DNA from: Tautonia plasticadhaerens
GTDB taxonomy: Bacteria; Planctomycetota; Planctomycetia; Isosphaerales; Isosphaeraceae
Assembly: GCF_007752535.1 (NCBI RefSeq)
Contig: NZ_CP036426.1
Coordinates: 7,812,001 to 7,876,000, forward strand
Length of the DNA: 64,000 nt
Direction: 5' to 3'
How positions within the stretch are numbered: position 1 is the first letter of the stretch; each line of letters opens with the position of its first letter. The translations under genes and the position numbers were made by a program. The notes under the pieces are model-generated. The model worked only from the letters and a program-made list of their open reading frames with translations. It searched no databases and had not been told where the DNA came from. Shown here in pieces: positions 20,947-31,200 of this stretch.

Positions 20947-23172
20947 ATGCGGTCGACGCCGATCCTCGCGCTGGTACCCTTGCTGATCCTGCCCGCCCCG
21001 ATCCCGGCCGACGACGACGGCCCGGTCGGCCTGGAGCGTCGGATCCCCTGGGAGGATTCCCGGGTGGTCGGCTCTCCCGAGCCCCCGCTGCCGTACAAGA
21101 CGGCGCGGGCCTTCCCGGGGCTGGAGGGGATCGAGCAGCCCCTGGCCATGTTCCCCGAGCCGGGGACCGACCGGCTGTTCCTCCTCCAGCACCTGGGCTC
21201 CTGGGCCGGGCCGAGCCGACTGCTCGTCGTCGAGGACGACCAGGACGCCCGGGATCCCGAGCTCTTGCTGGAGGTCAACGCCCTCTCCTGCGGCCTGGCC
21301 TTCCACCCGGACTACGAGGAGAACGGCTTCATCTTCCTCGGCATGAACGGGCCCGACGGGGGAGGGCGCCGGGGTGGCCCGGAGAAGACCACCCAGGCGG
21401 TCCGATACACCGTCGACCGCGAGACGGGCACGATCGACCCGGATTCGAGGCTGTTGATCATCGAATGGGCCTCCAACGGCCACGACGGCGGCGACGTGGC
21501 CTTCGGCAACGACGGGATGCTCTACATTTCGTCCGGGGACGGGTCGAGCGGCTCGGACGCCCACCTCACCGGCCAGCGGATCGACGACCTGCTCGGCTCG
21601 ATCCTGAGGATCGACGTCGACCACCCGGATGCCGGCCGGAACTACTCCGTCCCGCCGGACAACCCCTTCGTCGACCGCCCCGGCGCCCGCCCCGAGGTGT
21701 GGGCCTACGGCCTCCGGAACCCCTGGCGCCTGAGCTTCGACGCCGAGTCGGGCCAGCTCTGGGCCGGCAACAACGGCCAGGACCTCTGGGAGCAGGTCTA
21801 CCTGGTCGAGAAGGGGGCCAACTACGGCTGGAGCATCACCGAGGGGATGCAGATCTTCCAGGCCCAGCGCGAGCAGGGGCCCGACCCCATTTCCCCCCCC
21901 GCCGCCGAACACCACCACAGCGAGGCCCGGTCGCTGACCGGGGGCCGGGTCTACCGGGGGGACCGGCTGCCGGAACTCGTCGGCACGTACCTCTACGGCG
22001 ACTGGTCGACGGGGAAGGTCTGGGGGATCGAGGTCGAGGACGACCGGGTCGCCCGGAACCGGGAGCTGGTGGACACGCCGTTCAACATCACCGGCTTCGG
22101 CACCGACCACGACGGCGAGCTCTACGTCATCGACCACGTCTCCGGCTTCCACCGCCTGGAGCCGACGACCGCCGCCGACCTGCCCCCGCATCCCTTCCCG
22201 ACCCTGTTGAGCGAGACGGGGCTGTTCGACTCCGTGGCCGAGCACACGAAGCACCCGGCCGCCCTGCCCTACGACGTGGCCGCGCCGGGCTGGAACGACG
22301 GCGCCTCGATGGAGCGCTTCGCCGCCTTCCCCGGGCTGGAGCGGATCGAGCAGAAGCCGCAGAAGAACGCCGGGGGCGCCTGGTCGCTGCCGAATGGCTC
22401 GGTGCTGGTGCAGACGCTCAGCCTCGACGTGCTCGACGAGGAGGGCAACCCGGCGAAGACGCGGATCGAGACCCGCCTGATGAACCGGCAGCAGGGGGAG
22501 TGGACGGGCTATTCCTACCGCTGGAACGCCGAGCAGACCGACGCCGAACTCGTCCCCTCGTCCGGCGACATCGCCCTGCTGGAGGTGCCCGACCCGGAGG
22601 CGTCCGGCGGCGTCCGGGAGCAGGCCTGGCGGTTCCCGGCCCGGACCGAGTGCCTCGTCTGCCACTCGCGGGCGGCCGGCTTCGTCCTGGGCTTCTCGCC
22701 GCTCCAGCTCGACCGCACGCACGATTACGAGGGCGTCGAGGCCGACCAGCTCCGCACCTTCGAGCACATCGGCCTCTTCGAGGGGGACCTCCCCGAGCGG
22801 AAGGCCGACCGCCCGAGGCTGGTCGACCCCTACGACGACTCGGCCGACCGGGAAGCCCGGGTCCGGTCGTACCTGCACGTGAACTGCTCGACCTGCCACG
22901 TCAACGAGGGCGGCGGCAACTCCCGGATGGAAATGGCCCTGACCACGCCGGCCCGGCGAATGGGCCTGATCGGCGAGGAGCCGATGCACACGAAGTTCGA
23001 GATCCCCGACGCCAAGATCGTCCTCCCCGGCGACCCCGAGCGCTCGATCCTCTATCAGCGCATCTCCCGACGGCTGACCGGCCAGATGCCGCCCCTGATG
23101 TCGACCGAGGTCGACCGCGAGGCGGTCGGCCTGATCGCCGAATGGATCCGATCCCTGCCCCCCTCGGAATGA
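20947..23172 (+). CDS. Glucose/sorbosone dehydrogenase-type beta-propeller fused to a c-type cytochrome domain
   Basis: A 741-aa exported protein. After a signal peptide (residues 1-21) comes a six-bladed PQQ-sugar-dehydrogenase-like propeller, residues about 50-430, with N-G-H-D-G-G-D-V-A-F-G, L-L-G-S-I-L-R-I-D-V-D, Y-G-L-R-N-P-W-R and G-A-N-Y-G-W-S. Cytochrome-like modules follow, with C-L-V-C-H and C-S-T-C-H sites and a closing L-P-G-D-P-E-R-S-I-L-Y-Q-R segment typical of planctomycete c-heme domains. It may oxidise sugars and pass electrons straight to its own hemes in the periplasm. It follows the Gfo/Idh/MocA gene by 239 bp and may be independently transcribed. Confidence 0.85.
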   Translation: MRSTPILALVPLLILPAPIPADDDGPVGLERRIPWEDSRVVGSPEPPLPYKTARAFPGLEGIEQPLAMFPEPGTDRLFLLQHLGSWAGPSRLLVVEDDQDARDPELLLEVNALSCGLAFHPDYEENGFIFLGMNGPDGGGRRGGPEKTTQAVRYTVDRETGTIDPDSRLLIIEWASNGHDGGDVAFGNDGMLYISSGDGSSGSDAHLTGQRIDDLLGSILRIDVDHPDAGRNYSVPPDNPFVDRPGARPEVWAYGLRNPWRLSFDAESGQLWAGNNGQDLWEQVYLVEKGANYGWSITEGMQIFQAQREQGPDPISPPAAEHHHSEARSLTGGRVYRGDRLPELVGTYLYGDWSTGKVWGIEVEDDRVARNRELVDTPFNITGFGTDHDGELYVIDHVSGFHRLEPTTAADLPPHPFPTLLSETGLFDSVAEHTKHPAALPYDVAAPGWNDGASMERFAAFPGLERIEQKPQKNAGGAWSLPNGSVLVQTLSLDVLDEEGNPAKTRIETRLMNRQQGEWTGYSYRWNAEQTDAELVPSSGDIALLEVPDPEASGGVREQAWRFPARTECLVCHSRAAGFVLGFSPLQLDRTHDYEGVEADQLRTFEHIGLFEGDLPERKADRPRLVDPYDDSADREARVRSYLHVNCSTCHVNEGGGNSRMEMALTTPARRMGLIGEEPMHTKFEIPDAKIVLPGDPERSILYQRISRRLTGQMPPLMSTEVDREAVGLIAEWIRSLPPSE

Positions 23173-23201
23173 GGGGGTCGGGCCGGAGTCCGGGGTCGCG
23201 G

Positions 23202-24581
23202 TCACTCCCGGGCTTCGATCCCCAGGGCAATGTCTTCGTCATACTCCGGGGCGTCGAGCGAGACCCCGTCGCCCCCCTCGAACTCGCCCGAGGCCAGCAC
23301 CGCTCCCGTCCTCGGGTCGATCCACTCGAACCGGTACGGGAGGGCGGGCAGGTCGAGCCCCAGCGAGAGCCGGGGGCCCTCCGGGGCGTAGAGGGCGATC
23401 GCCCGGAGGTCGGGGACGGCCATCGCCGCCAGTTCGTCCGCCATCCCGGCGGGCTCGACGGACGAGAGGAAGCCCTTCTCGGGGGACATCCGGAGGAAGT
23501 CGAAGGATTCGAGGAACCGCTTGAGGAAGGCGAGCTGCCCGCGGAAGGTCGGGCCGCCGCCGCCGGGGGTGGGGGTCTCGATGGGGGCGGATCCGTCCTC
23601 GTGGTCGGGGGTGAACGAGTAGTCCAGGTGGCCGAAGAGGGCCCCCCCCGAGAGGAGGAACCGCCAGGCCTCGGTCCGGTAGGGCCGGTCGTCGTTGCCG
23701 TCGAAGCCGGTCTCGTCGTCCCCGAGGGCCTTGTTCAGATCGAGGTTCGCCAGCGCGGCCTCGGGGGCGGCGTAGTGGAAGTTGAAGAGCGAGACGGCCG
23801 GGTTCGGGTCGGTGATCTCGGCCTTCTCGTTGGCGATGTTCCGGGCGATCAGGTGGGGGTGTTCCAGGTCCGATTCGGCCTCGACGATCTCCGCGATGAT
23901 GCGGTCCTGCCACTCCCCAGTCACCCCGCCGAAGTAGGGTTCGTTGCAGACCTCGAAATAGACGTTGTCGAACTCCCGGAGCTCCCGGACCGCCCGGCGG
24001 ACGAAGGCGAGCTGCTTCTCCAGCAGCTCGGGATGGTCGAGCGTGTAGGCCTCGGTGCGGTCGAAGTCGCCGACGCCGTTGACGTTGTTCCGGGCGTTCA
24101 TCGGGTTCACCGCCCAGAGGTCGTCGTTGTAGAAGGGGCAGAACAGGACGTACTCGACGACGATCCCCCGCTCCCCCGCCGCCGAGACGAAGGCGCGGAG
24201 CCGGTCGAAGTAGCCCGGGTCGAAGCGGTCGAGGTCGTATCGGCCGTCCTCCGCCTTCACCCAGGGGGACTGATACCGTTCGGGCTTCGGCGCGAGGGTG
24301 TTGTGCTGGATCTTGAACGAGCCGGGGACCTCGTAGTAGGTGCCGGAGAAGGTCCGGGTCTGATTGAAGCCCCGGGTTTGAAGCTCGTCCAGGTAGGGGA
24401 GGAAGTCGAAGTCGAGATTCAGGACGGCGCCGTAGTGCTCTCCCGAGGTGACGAGGATCGTCGGCTCGCCCCGGAATTCGAAGTAGTGGGGGTTCTCGGG
24501 GTGCAGGGAAATCGGCCTCGCCTGGGGGGCCGCCGGCGGAAGGAGTGCCATCAAGGCGAGGGAGAGGGGGAGCGAGGACAT
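23202..24581 (-). CDS. Secreted clan GH-A-like glycoside hydrolase (putative)
   Basis: A 459-aa protein with a short signal peptide (S-L-P-L-S-L-A-L-M-A-L-L-P-P-A-A). The body looks like a TIM-barrel glycosidase: G-F-N-Q-T-R-T-F-S-G, G-I-V-V-E-Y-V-L-F-C-P-F-Y, and V-Y-F-E-V-C-N-E-P-Y-F-G, where N-E-P is the acid/base signature of clan GH-A. A later S-L-F-N-F-H-Y and a C-terminal beta domain (G-A-V-L-A-S-G-E-F) also fit. The family cannot be named from sequence alone. GGAG lies 7 bases before ATG 24581. It converges with the sugar-dehydrogenase/cytochrome gene, fitting extracellular carbohydrate use. Confidence 0.72.
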   Translation of the reverse strand: MSSLPLSLALMALLPPAAPQARPISLHPENPHYFEFRGEPTILVTSGEHYGAVLNLDFDFLPYLDELQTRGFNQTRTFSGTYYEVPGSFKIQHNTLAPKPERYQSPWVKAEDGRYDLDRFDPGYFDRLRAFVSAAGERGIVVEYVLFCPFYNDDLWAVNPMNARNNVNGVGDFDRTEAYTLDHPELLEKQLAFVRRAVRELREFDNVYFEVCNEPYFGGVTGEWQDRIIAEIVEAESDLEHPHLIARNIANEKAEITDPNPAVSLFNFHYAAPEAALANLDLNKALGDDETGFDGNDDRPYRTEAWRFLLSGGALFGHLDYSFTPDHEDGSAPIETPTPGGGGPTFRGQLAFLKRFLESFDFLRMSPEKGFLSSVEPAGMADELAAMAVPDLRAIALYAPEGPRLSLGLDLPALPYRFEWIDPRTGAVLASGEFEGGDGVSLDAPEYDEDIALGIEARE

Positions 24582-24708
24582 GATCGGTCTCCGGGGGCTG
24601 GGCGTCGAACTCGGCCCGGGTCGCCGGGACCCGGGCGCCGGGCCCTCGTACGATAGCCCCTCCCCCGGGGCGTTGCCAGCACCGCCGACGGGCCGGGACG
24701 GGGGTCCG

Positions 24709-26643
24709 TCAGGCCCCGGGCGAGGCCTCCTCGCAGAGCCGGAGCACCCGGGAGAACGGGACGCCGGAGAGGGCCCCGAAGCGGCGGTCCCTGGTCAGTT
24801 TCGACCGGGTCGTCGCCGGAGAGGAGAGCCCGCAGAGGAACCGGGCACGTTGCCTCGGGTGCCGGAGCGCATCGTGCCCCTCCCGGAGCAGCTCGGCGGC
24901 CAGCGACCGATCCGACGGCGACGGGGACCAGGCCGGGAGGGGGGGGAGCGGCCGGGGGTGATCTCCCAGGCATCGGCCGCATCGGCCGCAGCCCTCGGGG
25001 AGGGGTTCGCCGAAATAGGAGAGCAGCCAGGAGGCGAGGCAGCCCTCCTGCGAGGCGTACGCCCGCATCAGGCCGACACGATCGACCTCCCTCGCCTCCG
25101 CCGACCGGAACCGATCGGCGAGGCTCGCCGTGATCCGGGAAAGGTCCGGGTTTTCGACCAGCCGACGGTAGCCGAGCCGGAGGTCGGAGGGCTGGAGGAT
25201 CAGGTCGCCCTGTTGTTCCAGGTATTCGAGCGCCTTGATGATCCGGTCCCTCGGCTCCCCCAGCGCCTCGGCGGCGGCGGTCGGGTCGAGCGTGTGCCAG
25301 GTGCGGCCGACCCTGGCGGCCTCGAAGACCCGGCGGAGGAAGTCGGCCCGATCGGGGTCGAAGCCGGAGGCGACCGCCCCGGGCGGCCGGTGGAACCGGA
25401 ACCGGCAGGCCGCGTAGAAGGGGCCGGTGGCGGCGATCACCCCCTCCAGCTCCAGGTAGGTGAGCAGGGTCCGGACGACCAGGATCCGGATGTCATGATC
25501 GTTCGAGAGGGTGTGGATCGAGGCGTCGAACGCCTCGCCCCGGCCGAGGACGTCGGCGGTGAGGGAGGCGATCGCCTCGCCGGTGGGAGTGTCGCCGTAG
25601 GCGAAGTTCTCCAGGGTGGTCACGTCCTCGTCGCAGGCCAGCAGCTCGCAACGGCTGGGGAGCCCATCCCGGCCGGCCCGGCCGATCTCCTGGGCGTAGT
25701 TCTCCGGCCCCTTGGGGAGGTTGTAGTGGAGGATCGACCGGATGTCGGCCTTGTCGATCCCCATGCCGAAGGCGATCGTGGCCACGATGATCTGGTCATC
25801 CGAGGCCATGAAGGCGTCCTGGATCTCGGCCCGGCGCTCGTCCCCCAGCCCGGCGTGATAGGCGACGGCGGGGAACCCCTCGGCGACGAGGGCCTCGGCC
25901 ACCTCCTCGGCCGTGCGCTGGAGGGTCACGTAGACGACCGCCGGGCCGGGGGGACGGGCTCGGATCCGGTCGACGAGCAGCCCGCGCCGCTCGTCGGGGC
26001 GGCAGGGGGTGGCGTGCAGCTCCAGGTTGGGGCGGAAGGAGGGGACCCGGACCACGTCCTCGGGGGCGATCTCGAAGGCCCGGGCGACGTCGTCGGCCAC
26101 GGCGGGCGTGGCGGTCGCCGTGAGGGCGAGCACGCGACCGACGCGGAGGTCGGCGGCGAGCCGGGCGAGGCGGAGGTACTCGGGGCGGAAGTTGTGGCCC
26201 CACTCGCTGATGCAGTGGGCCTCGTCGATGGCCATCAGCGCGATCGGCCGGCCCGAGATCAGGCGGACGAACCGCTCGCTGGCCAGCCGCTCGGGGGCGA
26301 CGTAGAGCAGCGAGAGGCGGCCGTCCCGGACGGCGTCCCGGACGGCCCGGTCCTGGTCGGCGTCGAGGGAGGAGTCGAGCCGGGCGGCGGCCACCCCGCG
26401 TCGGGCCATCGCGTCGACCTGGTCCTTCATCAGGGCGATCAGCGGGCTGACGACCAGCGTCAGGCCGTCGAGCATCAGCGCGGGCACCTGATAACAAAGG
26501 CTCTTGCCCCCGCCGGTGGGCAGGACCGCCAGCGACGAGCGGCCGCCGAGAAGGCAGTCGATGACGGCGGCCTGGCCGGGTCGGAAGTCGTCGAAGCCGA
26601 AGGTCTCCCGGAGGAGGAGTCGGGCGCGGTCGAGGTCGGCCAT
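24709..26643 (-). CDS. recQ: RecQ-family ATP-dependent DNA helicase
   Basis: A 3'-5' superfamily 2 helicase acting in recombination and fork repair. Visible motifs: motif 0 F-G-F-D-D-F-R-P-G-Q, Walker A L-P-T-G-G-G-K-S-L, DEAH (A-I-D-E-A-H-C-I-S-E-W-G-H-N-F-R-P), motif V/VI I-A-F-G-M-G-I-D-K and Q-E-I-G-R-A-G-R-D-G. The RecQ zinc-binding module is C-L-A-S-W-L-L-S-Y-F-G-E ending C-G-R-C-G-R-C. The C-terminus after the zinc module is short and I see no clear HRDC domain. ATG 26643 starts directly at M-A-D-L-D-R-A-R-L-L-L; in-frame starts up to 26703 exist but add a low-complexity leader. Length from this start is 644 aa. Confidence 0.92.
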   Translation of the reverse strand: MADLDRARLLLRETFGFDDFRPGQAAVIDCLLGGRSSLAVLPTGGGKSLCYQVPALMLDGLTLVVSPLIALMKDQVDAMARRGVAAARLDSSLDADQDRAVRDAVRDGRLSLLYVAPERLASERFVRLISGRPIALMAIDEAHCISEWGHNFRPEYLRLARLAADLRVGRVLALTATATPAVADDVARAFEIAPEDVVRVPSFRPNLELHATPCRPDERRGLLVDRIRARPPGPAVVYVTLQRTAEEVAEALVAEGFPAVAYHAGLGDERRAEIQDAFMASDDQIIVATIAFGMGIDKADIRSILHYNLPKGPENYAQEIGRAGRDGLPSRCELLACDEDVTTLENFAYGDTPTGEAIASLTADVLGRGEAFDASIHTLSNDHDIRILVVRTLLTYLELEGVIAATGPFYAACRFRFHRPPGAVASGFDPDRADFLRRVFEAARVGRTWHTLDPTAAAEALGEPRDRIIKALEYLEQQGDLILQPSDLRLGYRRLVENPDLSRITASLADRFRSAEAREVDRVGLMRAYASQEGCLASWLLSYFGEPLPEGCGRCGRCLGDHPRPLPPLPAWSPSPSDRSLAAELLREGHDALRHPRQRARFLCGLSSPATTRSKLTRDRRFGALSGVPFSRVLRLCEEASPGA

Positions 26644-26759
26644 CGGGCGGGGGGCTCCAGGGGATCCGGACGCGGGGGGCATGGGGCGTCGGGCCGGGAA
26701 CATCTCCCCGCGATGCCGAGACGGCCCCGGTCGCGAGGGGAAAACCCCGATGCCCGTCG

Positions 26760-28241
26760 TCAGGCGAGGAGATCCGCCAGGACGTGGCCGTGGACGTTCG
26801 TCAGGCGTCGCTGGATGCCGTTATGATAATAGGTGAGCCGCTCGTGGTCGATGCCGAGCAGGTGGAGGACGGTGGCGTGGAAGTCGTACCAGGAGACGGG
26901 CCGGTCGACGGCCCGGTGGCCGATGTCGTCGGTCGAGCCGAAGGAGAGGCCGGGCCTCAGGCCGGCGCCGGCCATCCAGACGGAGAAGCCGTCCTGGTTG
27001 TGGTCGCGGCCGGTGCCGAGGACGTCGGCGTCGGACTGGGTGAAGGGGGTGCGGCCGAACTCGGTGGTGAAGAGGACGAGGGTGTCGTCGAGCAGTCCCC
27101 GGCGGCGGAGGTCTCGCAGGAGGCCGGCGACGGGGAGGTCGATCCGGATCGCCTCTCGGCCGTGATTGCGGACCATGTCCTCATGGCCGTCCCAGTTGAT
27201 CCGGGGGCTGCCGAACGACCCCCCGGAGAAGAGCTGGACGAATCGGACGCCCCGCTCCAGGAGGCGGCGGGCGAGCAGGCAGCCGCGGCCGAAGTCCTCG
27301 GTCTCGGGGCGGTCGAGCCCGTAGAGCGATCGGGTTTCGGGGGTCTCGGCGGCGAGGTCGGCCACCTCGGGGACGGCGAGCTGCATCCTGGCGGCCAGCT
27401 CGTAGCTGCGGACCCGGGCGGCGAGGGCGTCCTCGCCCCCCCGGTCGCTCATGTGATGACGATTCATCTCGGAGAGGAGCGATTGGGCGGCGCGCTCCTC
27501 GGCCTCGGGGATCGGCCGGGCGGGTTCGAGGTCGTCGATCGGCGCTCCCCGCCCCCGGAAGGCGACGCCCTGGTGCCGCGCGGGGAGGAAGCCGTTCGAC
27601 CAGTTGATCGTGCCGCCGGCCGGGTACCCCCGGGAGTCGGGGATGACGACGAAGGAGGGCAGGTCGTCGGACTCGCTGCCCAGGCCGTACGACAACCACG
27701 AGCCGAGCACGGGGAACCCGTTCAGGCGGAACCCGGTGTTCTCCTGGAAGGTGGCGGGGGTGTGGTTGGAGGTCTCGGCCACCATCGAGTTGATGACGGT
27801 CAGCTCGTCCGCGACCCGGGCCAGGTTCGGGAACAGGTCCGAGACCCAGAGGCCGCTCTCCCCCCGACGCCGGAAGGCCCAGTCGCTCCGGCGGAGCAGG
27901 CCGACCTTGCCGAAGAAGACGTCGGGGCGGGAGTCGGAGGGGAGCGGCGAGCCGTGATATCGGGCGAGGGCGGGCTTGTGGTCGAAGGTGTCGACCTGGC
28001 TCATCGCGCCGCAGAGGCAGATCTGGATCGCCCGGAGTGCCCGGGGAGGATGATGGGGCGGGGGGTCCTCGGCCTCGCCGGGGCCGATTGCGGCCCGGGC
28101 GACCCCGTCCCTCAGCAGCAGCCCGGCAAGGGCCACGCTGCCGAGGCCCCGGGAGGCCCAGCCGAGGAAGCGGCGGCGATCCGATTCGAATCCGGAGGGG
28201 TCGGGCGATCGCATCGGCTCGGGATCCTCGTCAGTCGACAT
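26760..28241 (-). CDS. DUF1501 protein (Tat-exported)
   Basis: A 493-aa protein, second gene of a pair with the upstream cytochrome/DUF1553 gene. The twin-arginine region is D-R-R-R-F-L-G-W-A-S-R-G-L-G. DUF1501 blocks are I-C-L-C-G-A-M-S-Q-V-D-T-F-D-H-K-P, V-S-D-L-F-P-N-L-A-R-V, G-V-R-F-V-Q-L-F-S-G-G, T-T-E-F-G-R-T-P-F and G-R-D-H-N-Q-D-G-F-S-V-W-M-A-G. I chose ATG 28241 because it lies in the shared sequence ATGTCGACTGA at the end of the upstream gene, an 11-bp overlap identical in layout to the pair at 11961. The longer frame to 28433 is a read-through into that gene. Confidence 0.9.
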   Translation of the reverse strand: MSTDEDPEPMRSPDPSGFESDRRRFLGWASRGLGSVALAGLLLRDGVARAAIGPGEAEDPPPHHPPRALRAIQICLCGAMSQVDTFDHKPALARYHGSPLPSDSRPDVFFGKVGLLRRSDWAFRRRGESGLWVSDLFPNLARVADELTVINSMVAETSNHTPATFQENTGFRLNGFPVLGSWLSYGLGSESDDLPSFVVIPDSRGYPAGGTINWSNGFLPARHQGVAFRGRGAPIDDLEPARPIPEAEERAAQSLLSEMNRHHMSDRGGEDALAARVRSYELAARMQLAVPEVADLAAETPETRSLYGLDRPETEDFGRGCLLARRLLERGVRFVQLFSGGSFGSPRINWDGHEDMVRNHGREAIRIDLPVAGLLRDLRRRGLLDDTLVLFTTEFGRTPFTQSDADVLGTGRDHNQDGFSVWMAGAGLRPGLSFGSTDDIGHRAVDRPVSWYDFHATVLHLLGIDHERLTYYHNGIQRRLTNVHGHVLADLLA

Positions 28242-31200
28242 ACAGGAATTCGTTGCTGTTGAGGATCGCCCGGCAGAGGACGGCCGGGCCGAACTCCCGG
28301 ACTGACCGAGTCGCCCGATCGGCCTCCGCAACGTTGGGAGGCCGGCCGAAGGCGAGGCGGTAAGCACGCTCGACCTGCCCCTCGGGGTCTCCCGGGGCCT
28401 CGCGTTCGAGGCGGTCGGCGAGGCGATCGACACACTCCAGGACGAAGTCGTTGTTCAAGAGCGCGAGGGCCTGGAGCGGCGTGGTGGTGACGCGACGAGT
28501 CGGGGCGGTGGTGGAGGGGTCGGGGCAGTCGAAGGTGTCGAGCAAGGGATTGCGGCCCCCTCGGGCCCAGACCCGGTAGAGGCTGCGGCGGGGGGCCTCG
28601 GCGTCGAGGGCGGGGTCCATGTCGTAGAAGTGGGTCCCGCCCCGGATGCGGTGCCGGAAGTCGGGGTCGCCGGGCCCGCCCATCGACCGCCGCAGGGTGC
28701 CGGAGACGGCGAGCATGGCGTCCCGGAGCGACTCGGCCTCCAGGCGACGGGGGGACATCCGCCAGAGCAGGCGATTGTCGGCATCGAGGGCCGCCGCCTC
28801 CGGGCGATTCCTCGACGATTGTCGGTAGGTTTCCGAGCAGACGATCGCCCGGCGGAGCGCCTTGAGGCTCCAGCCCTGGCGGATCAGTTCGCTCGCCAGC
28901 CAGTCGAGCAACTCGGGGTGGGAGGGGCGACCGCCGTTGAAGCCGAGGTCGTTCGGGGTCTCGACGATTCCGACGCCGAAGTGGTCCTGCCAGAGCCGGT
29001 TGACGATCGTCCGGGCGAACAGGGGGTTCTCCGGGTGGGCGATCCATTCGGCCAGGGCCCGGCGGCGGGAGCCGTCGGCGGCGTCGGGCGGGAGGCCGAA
29101 GTCGGCGTCGGGGCCGGGGACGGCGGGGACGCCGCCGGGGGAGACGACTTCGCCCGGCTGGCCGGGGTTGCCCCGGATGAGGAGATGGGAGGGCTCGGGA
29201 TCCTTCGGGGCCACCGCGTAGGCCAGGCGCTCCGGCCTCGGCTCGTCGAGGATGCGGCGGGCCTCGGCCAACTCGGCCTCGATCCGATCCAGGGCGGCGC
29301 GGTCGCCGGGTCCGAGGAGGGCGAGGATCTCCTCGTGGGCGATGGGCTCACCGGCGGATCGGAACGAGGCGGCGACCTCGTCGGCGGCGAGGGCGCGGTC
29401 ATACAGGTTCGCCCGCAGGATCACGCCGGAGAGGAAGCGGTTGCCTCCCGGGGGCTCGTGTCGCAGGCCGAAGAGGACCCGAGCCTCTCCGGCCTCGAAC
29501 CGGACGGGGCCGTCGGATCGATAAGAGGCGCCGTAGGGCTGGCCGTCCCGGAAGGCGGCGATGGTGCCGTCGTCGTGATACGAGAGGGCGAGGTGGACGG
29601 GACGGTCGCTCGCCTCGGCCTCCTCGGGGCCGCCGAAGGGGCGGGTGCGGCGGAAGGAGTCGCTGCCGGCCATCCAGCGGCGGGGCTCCTGCTCGCCGAA
29701 GACGATGGCGTCGAAGACCCGGCCGTCGGGCCCCTGGACGCTGATCGCGCCCCCCCCACACTGGTCGAGGTCGTCGAGGAGGACCCAGACTTCGAGGGTC
29801 TTGCTCGTCAGGGAAACGCCCAGGGGCTCGGACACGGCGAACCCGCCCCGGCCGCCGACGTGGAGCCCATCGAGATCGAGGGACGCACCGCCCCGGAGCG
29901 AGACGGGAGGCGAGTCGGGCGACTCGCCCCTCGGCCGGGTGAAGTCCCATCGGGCGACCGGCTCGGGGGGCGTGGGGGTGCGACTGGCGTCGTCCCCTCG
30001 CTCGTCGAGGAGCCGGCGACGGACGGGATCGATCAGGGCCGCTCGCTCGGCGCGGAGCCGGTCCAGCCGAGCCCGGGCGGAGGCGAGCCGATCCTCGTAT
30101 GCCTCGATCTCGCGGGGAAGCGTGACGTCGCGCTCGCCGTGCCGGACGCCGCCGAGGGCGGAGGCGAGGCGGTAGTAGTCGAGCTGTCGGACGGGGTCGA
30201 ACTTGTGGTCGTGGCATCGGGCGCAGTGGGCGGTCAGGCCGAGGAAGGCCTGGCCGGTGGTGCCGACGATGTCCTCCAGCTCGTCCTGGCGGACGACGGC
30301 CCGCATGGCCTCGCTCTGCTGGGCCTGGCCGACGGAGTCGTAAGCCCCGGCGACGAGGAAGCCGGTGGCGACGACGGCGTCGGGGTCCCCGGGGCGGAGC
30401 ACGTCACCGGCGAGCTGGAGGCGGGCGAACGCGGTGTAGGGGAGGTCGTCGTTGAAGGCCCGGACGAGCCAGTCCCGATAGCGCCAGGCATTGGAACGAA
30501 GTTCATCATGCTCGAATCCGTTGCTCTCGCCGAACCGGACGACGTCCAGCCAGCCCCGGGCCATCCGCTCGCCGTGGTGGGGGGAGGCCAGGAGGCGGTC
30601 GACCAGACGCTCATAAGCGTCGGGGGCGGGGTCGGCGACGAAGGAGGCCACCTGGTCGGGGGTCGGCGGCAGGCCGAGCAGGTCGAAGGAAAGTCGTCGG
30701 ATCAACGTCCGCCGATCGGCAGGAGGCGAGGGGGCCAGGCCCTCGGCGGCGAGCCTTGCCCGGACGAAGCGGTCGATCGGCGAGGGCGCCGCCCCGTGCC
30801 CGTCGAGGGCGGGGGGCTCGGGCCGGGAGATCGGCCGGAAGGACCACCAGTCATAGCCGGCCCGGGTGTCGCTGGTGTGGTGGAACGGGTCGATGGGGTC
30901 GGTGCCCCAGGGGGCGCCTTGCTCGATCCAGGTGCGAAGCGCCTGCTTCTCGACGGCGGGGAGCGCCTCGTCGGGGGGCATGAGGTCGGCCTCGACATGC
31001 TCCCACAGCAGGCTGGCGGCGGGGTCGCCGGGGACGACGATCAGGCCGTCGAGGACGGTTGCCCGTCGGGAGAGGTCGAGTTCTCCCTTCAGGTCGCTCG
31101 CGTTGTGGCAGCCGAGGCAGCGTCGGGAGAGCAGCGGGGCGATTTCCTCGTCGAATCGGCCGCCGTCGCCCCGAACCTGGAGGTCGGGCGAGGGCGAGGC

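Noticed and set aside
28180-28200. ttcgaat sequence resembling a tRNA T-loop
   Set aside because: It lies within the coding sequence of a DUF1501 gene and no cloverleaf can be formed around it.
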